Both the position numbers and the translations under genes were made by a program. The notes below the pieces were generated by a model, which was not told the DNA's origin, searched no databases, and saw only the letters and a program-made list of their open reading frames with translations. A stretch of 17,742 nt of DNA from JAVBNW01 sp031551255 (lineage in GTDB: Bacteria > Bacillota > Clostridia > Christensenellales > UBA1750), in the NCBI GenBank assembly GCA_031551255.1, contig JAVBNW010000042.1, positions 1-17,742 of the forward strand, written 5' to 3'. This document shows, one piece after another, positions 14,999-17,742 of the stretch. The first letter of the stretch is position 1; every line of letters begins with the position of its first letter.

Positions 14999-15265
14999 GA
15001 AGGGCAAGCGAATATACGTATTGCTTGCGAGGATCTTCTGCGTGACCGCTGATAAAACCAAGGGACGCAAAATCACGAGAGATTTTCCCGGCCCGCAAGG
15101 AATCTGACGAGGCGCGTCCTTGAGATGCGTTGAGTGGAATCGGGCGCTACGGTTCGCGAAAAGAATCGTAAAGGCGCGCTGCCCAAGTTAATGAGTAGCT
15201 GCATAACAAAAGCGTCATGATTTGTCCTCCTCCCGCCTATATATAAGGACAGGGAGGGGTTGTCA
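14999..15265. other. 267-base gap between HAD and M1 peptidase genes
   Basis: A hairpin with a bulged G lies just after the HAD stop (GCAAGC..AATA with TATT..GCTTGC, 15004-15028) without a T run. Near the peptidase start, CCTCCC and GGGAGG (15229-15234 and 15252-15257) can pair around TATATATAAGGACA and would cover the peptidase ribosome binding site. A 23-codon frame with a strong site points the other way (15147-15218, - strand). No clear -35/-10 pair was found. Confidence 0.3.
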
Positions 15266-16747
15266 ATGGTATCGGATTGGATCGAAATCATCAAAAAACG
15301 CCGCGTGTGGCTGATCTGCGCGGCTGTCGTGCTGGCCCTGGCCGCCGCAGGCATATGGCTTGAACACTCCGGAAGAGATGCGCTCACATCGATCGACATC
15401 CGGGCGGACTACCTGCCCGATGGGGAGACGCGCGCCGTCGAGGTTGCGCAGACGATCTCCTACAAAAACTTAACCGGCGGGCCGCTTGAGGAGGTCGTAT
15501 TGCACCTGTATCCGCTCGCCTATGCATCGGAAGAAACCGTGCCGGTAGCCCCCGGCGAAATGGGCATCGCCTACCCGGAAGGCTTTCAGGCGGGCGGCGC
15601 GCAGATCGAAGGCATCGAAGCCGAGGGAAAGCCCTGCGAATACGAGGTAGAGGGAACGATCATACGCGTGCCGCTGGAAAAACCGCTGGGTAGCGGCAAA
15701 ACGGCAAAGCTCGCGCTTCGCTACACGCTTACCGTGCCTGAAGGCCTCGCCAGATTCGGCGCGCAAGGGGAGGCGGTCAACCTGCTCAACGCCTTTGCGA
15801 TCCCGGCGGTATACGGGCCGGAAGGGTGGCGCACGGACGCATATACCCCCATCGGAGACCCGTTCTATAGCGAAACCGCCAACTATACCGCCACCATCAG
15901 CGCGCCGGAGGGTACTTCCATCGCCGCGACGGGCGCTCAAAAAAATGCCAAAGTCCGCGACGGGCGGGTGACCGCGCGCTTTGAAGCACCGAATGTACGC
16001 GACTTTGCCGCCGTGCTCGCCACGGATTTCATCACGGAACGCGCCAAGGTGGGCGACGTTCAGATCATTTCTCACGCGCCGACGCAAAAAGGTGCAAAAC
16101 TCGCACTGGAAGTCGCGGCGCAGGCGGTTTCCTCTATGAGCTCTCTGTTTGGCTCATCCCCCTACGACGAGATCGAAATCTGCGTCGCAGGGCTCGTAAG
16201 CGGCGGCATGGAGTACCCGGGGTTGGCGGTCATCGATCGCTCGCTATACGAAGAAGGCGTCGAAGAGGCCTTGGAATACTGTATCGCCCATGAGGTTGCG
16301 CATCAATGGTGGTACGGCGGGGTGGGTAACGACCAAATCCGCGAGCCTTGGCTCGACGAATCGCTCGCCGAATATTCCACTCTACTGTATTTCGAGAAAA
16401 ACTACGGAGCCGAAGGATTTCAGAAGGCCTACAGACACTTCGTAAGGCCGCTGCTGCTCAGGCCGGGTCTGGCTTCCAAGCCGATCGAGCGCTCGATTGT
16501 ATCCTTTTCGGATCCGGGCGAATACGCTTCCGTCGTGTACGCAAAGGGAGCGGCGATGTGGCACGCGCTGAGGCAGGAGATGGGCGATGAGGCATTCTTT
16601 GCGGCACTGCGCCGGTATTATGCAAACAACGAGCAGTCCCTTGCCGACAAGCAGAGCTTGTACGCGTCGCTTGGGGGTGAATGGGCAGCCTTCGTCGAAG
16701 AATGGTTGACGGGGCGGGCGCCGGAGCCGGGTTGCACTATACTTTAA
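15266..16747 (+). CDS. Membrane-anchored M1-family zinc metallopeptidase
   Basis: A 493-residue M1-type (gluzincin) peptidase. Residues about 14-32 form one membrane segment after the basic KKRR, so the rest should face outside. The catalytic motifs are complete: HEVAHQWW (zinc ligands H342 and H346, general base E343), the third ligand E365 in LDESLAEYS, the exopeptidase loop GGMEYPG (E316), and the YAKGA motif whose Y425 is the likely transition-state tyrosine. The region before residue 300 is the usual beta-rich N-terminal domain. M1 enzymes remove N-terminal amino acids; many close relatives are anchored Firmicutes proteins of unknown substrate. The ATG at 15266 lies 8 bases after GGAGG; a TTG two codons earlier is too close to that site. 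A terminator begins right at the stop codon. Confidence 0.92.
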   Translation: MVSDWIEIIKKRRVWLICAAVVLALAAAGIWLEHSGRDALTSIDIRADYLPDGETRAVEVAQTISYKNLTGGPLEEVVLHLYPLAYASEETVPVAPGEMGIAYPEGFQAGGAQIEGIEAEGKPCEYEVEGTIIRVPLEKPLGSGKTAKLALRYTLTVPEGLARFGAQGEAVNLLNAFAIPAVYGPEGWRTDAYTPIGDPFYSETANYTATISAPEGTSIAATGAQKNAKVRDGRVTARFEAPNVRDFAAVLATDFITERAKVGDVQIISHAPTQKGAKLALEVAAQAVSSMSSLFGSSPYDEIEICVAGLVSGGMEYPGLAVIDRSLYEEGVEEALEYCIAHEVAHQWWYGGVGNDQIREPWLDESLAEYSTLLYFEKNYGAEGFQKAYRHFVRPLLLRPGLASKPIERSIVSFSDPGEYASVVYAKGAAMWHALRQEMGDEAFFAALRRYYANNEQSLADKQSLYASLGGEWAAFVEEWLTGRAPEPGCTIL

Positions 16748-16779
16748 CGCCCACGGCACTACGGTACCGTGGGCGTTTA
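16747..16779 (+). terminator. Terminator after the M1 peptidase gene
   Basis: CGCCCACGG (16748-16756) pairs perfectly with CCGTGGGCG (16767-16775), extended by one A-T pair that uses the last base of the stop codon. Only a short TTTA follows, so release may be incomplete. Confidence 0.7.
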
Positions 16780-16935
16780 CTGCTACGCGAAACCTCCCCT
16801 TCTTAAAGAAACTAAGGTTTCCGTGTGGTAGGAAGGTCGAGAAACGCGCCTCCCGTTTCTTACCCCGCCGCTCTTCTTAGTCCTCAAAAGTGCGGCAGCG
16901 CCCTGAGAGAAGTTCAAATGGCAAAACGTTGACGA
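16780..16935. other. Gene-free stretch with several hairpins
   Basis: Two perfect 7-bp inverted repeats follow one another: GAAACCT/AGGTTTC (16789-16795 with 16815-16821) and AGAAACG/CGTTTCT (16841-16847 with 16855-16861). Neither has a T run. No gene, known riboswitch or tRNA is recognised. It lies before the promoter of the response regulator. Confidence 0.3.
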
Positions 16936-16964
16936 TTGATGATAAAGCAATTTTAGCGTATAAT
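16936..16964 (+). promoter_or_regulatory. Strong sigma-A promoter of the response regulator
   Basis: TTGATG (16936-16941), a 17-base spacer and a perfect TATAAT (16959-16964) form a near-consensus sigma-A promoter. The leader to the likely start at 17073 would be about 100 bases. Confidence 0.8.
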
Positions 16965-17072
16965 GAAAACACCTCATAGGTCTTTCGTTCTACACGGTTT
17001 AGGGGAAAACGGCATAGAGAATAAGGGATGCGCTGGAAGCGTTTCATCTTGTGGTCGAGGTGCTTGCAGGCA

Positions 17073-17594
17073 ATGAGTGGCAAAGGATTTTTTAAGTCGC
17101 TTTTTAAGACGAACAGAAAAAAGACTGCCGATAGGCTCGATGAATCGGTCGCCTGTGACTTGCCTGCGTTTAAAGAGAACCTAGACGAAATCCCGATAGA
17201 TGATGATGCACCCATCTATAGCGGGATTTCTGTGTTGATTATAGAAGACAGCCTTCACCTGCGCGCCATCATGGTTTCATATCTTAAGCAGCACGGCATG
17301 CTCGTGGAGAGTGCCGACAATGGGCAGGATGGGCTCACCAAATATCTCGATGCTTCAAAGCGCTACGATTTAGTCTTCATGGATATCGAAATGCCGATTA
17401 TGAACGGCCACGAAGCGGCGCGGCTCATTCGCCAGAGCGGCGTGGCGGGAGCGCAGACCATACCGATTGTTGCGATATCGGGAAGCTCGCCCGTTATCGA
17501 TGCAAACTCCGAATTTACCTTATTGCTGAATAAGCCCTTTGATATGAACAGGCTACTTATCATGATTCACATGGCGATGAGGCGGAGCTCTTGA
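17073..17594 (+). CDS. Single-domain response regulator (CheY-like receiver)
   Basis: A 173-residue protein with one receiver domain (about residues 52-170) and no output domain. The phosphorylation site is complete: E58-D59 in LIIEDS, D104 in FMDIEMP, S136 in AISGS and K154 in NKPFD. Before the domain is a 50-residue tail, basic at first (KSLFKTNRKK) and then acidic, unlike a plain CheY. Stand-alone receivers pass phosphate onward or bind a target such as the flagellar switch or a kinase; which one is not known. The start is uncertain: the ATG at 17073 has GAGGTG 10 bases before it; an in-frame ATG at 17028 adds 15 residues and has AAGGG directly against it. It has its own strong promoter, and another gene begins 101 bases after it. 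Confidence 0.85.
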   Translation: MSGKGFFKSLFKTNRKKTADRLDESVACDLPAFKENLDEIPIDDDAPIYSGISVLIIEDSLHLRAIMVSYLKQHGMLVESADNGQDGLTKYLDASKRYDLVFMDIEMPIMNGHEAARLIRQSGVAGAQTIPIVAISGSSPVIDANSEFTLLLNKPFDMNRLLIMIHMAMRRSS

Positions 17595-17629
17595 AGGGGC
17601 AAGGACGGGGCGCTGTAGCTGTGCAGTAT

Positions 17630-17649
17630 TACCTATCATACGATAGGTA
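17630..17649 (+). other. Perfect 8-bp hairpin between response regulator and next gene
   Basis: TACCTATC (17630-17637) and GATAGGTA (17642-17649) pair around ATAC. An AT-rich stretch (GATATATTTA) follows but no T run, so it may be a weak terminator or an operator for the next gene. Confidence 0.4.
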
Positions 17650-17695
17650 GATATATTTATGCGCAACTGAATTCGATTGGCAAGGATGTGTTTCC

Positions 17696-17742
17696 ATGAA
17701 GGCGAACTGTACCAAAGATGAGATCTTTCTAACGGCGATCGA
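17696..17742 (+). CDS. Start of a gene cut off by the window end
   Basis: The ATG at 17696 follows AAGGA by 9 bases and reads MKANCTKDEIFLTAI to the window end. Only 15 codons are visible, so no family can be named. Its place behind a lone receiver makes another signalling protein possible, but that is a guess. Confidence 0.5.
   Translation, partial: MKANCTKDEIFLTAI

Noticed and set aside
15073..15399. 108-residue - strand frame across the M1 peptidase start
   Set aside because: Begins inside the peptidase gene and has no ribosome binding site; only the short 23-codon frame nearby has one.
1..17742. CRISPR array, tRNA or rRNA genes, phage module or toxin-antitoxin pair
   Set aside because: No regularly spaced repeats, cloverleaf, rRNA motifs or matching protein families were seen on either strand.

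Overview
The window looks like a chromosomal piece of a motile, GC-rich Clostridia-type Firmicute. Reasons: strong GGAGG-type ribosome binding sites throughout, sigma-A and sigma-D promoters of the Bacillus/Clostridium type, a fliD-fliS-flgN-like flagellar operon, UUG start codons, and clostridial-style families (a DUF6440 protein, an XPD-like helicase with a nuclease domain, a GH127-like hydrolase). No rRNA, tRNA, CRISPR array or phage module was seen. The genus cannot be named from this sequence.

Layout. 1-270: terminator of an upstream gene, then a sigma-A promoter with repeats and a structured leader. 271-2205 (+): GH127/DUF1680 glycoside hydrolase. 2206-2553: 348 bases with no gene, holding a possible worn insertion-sequence end. 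2554-3744 (+): an AraC-type DNA-binding domain fused to a SAM methyltransferase, with a good internal ribosome binding site at the junction. 3909-6537 (-): fliD, fliS and a FlgN-like gene behind a consensus sigma-D promoter (6605-6631). 6670-12000 (-): a tight operon of a YbhJ-like aconitase-superfamily hydratase, a Nudix ADP-sugar pyrophosphatase and an XPD/Rad3-like helicase-nuclease, followed by a small DUF6440 gene; its promoter lies at 12042-12070. 12067-12854 (-): a membrane-protein gene broken twice, once by a 160-bp element with long inverted ends (12573-12732, a MITE candidate) and once by a one-base frameshift. 13063-14998 (+): an MFS transporter overlapping a HAD phosphatase. 15266-16747 (+): a membrane-anchored M1-type zinc peptidase ending in a terminator. 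17073-17594 (+): a single-domain response regulator behind a strong promoter, then a palindrome and the start of a cut-off gene.

How it fits together. The flagellar operon holds the filament cap (FliD), the flagellin chaperone (FliS) and a probable export chaperone; the sigma-D promoter makes it a late flagellar operon. The hydratase-Nudix-helicase genes are separated by only 4 bases each, so they are surely co-transcribed, although no single pathway is obvious. The MFS and HAD genes overlap by 8 bases and probably form one unit.

The most interesting items are the MITE-like element inside a gene whose two halves remain in one frame, the AraC-methyltransferase fusion that keeps what looks like the start signal of a once separate methyltransferase gene, and the unexplained operon joining an aconitase-like enzyme to an XPD-type helicase-nuclease.
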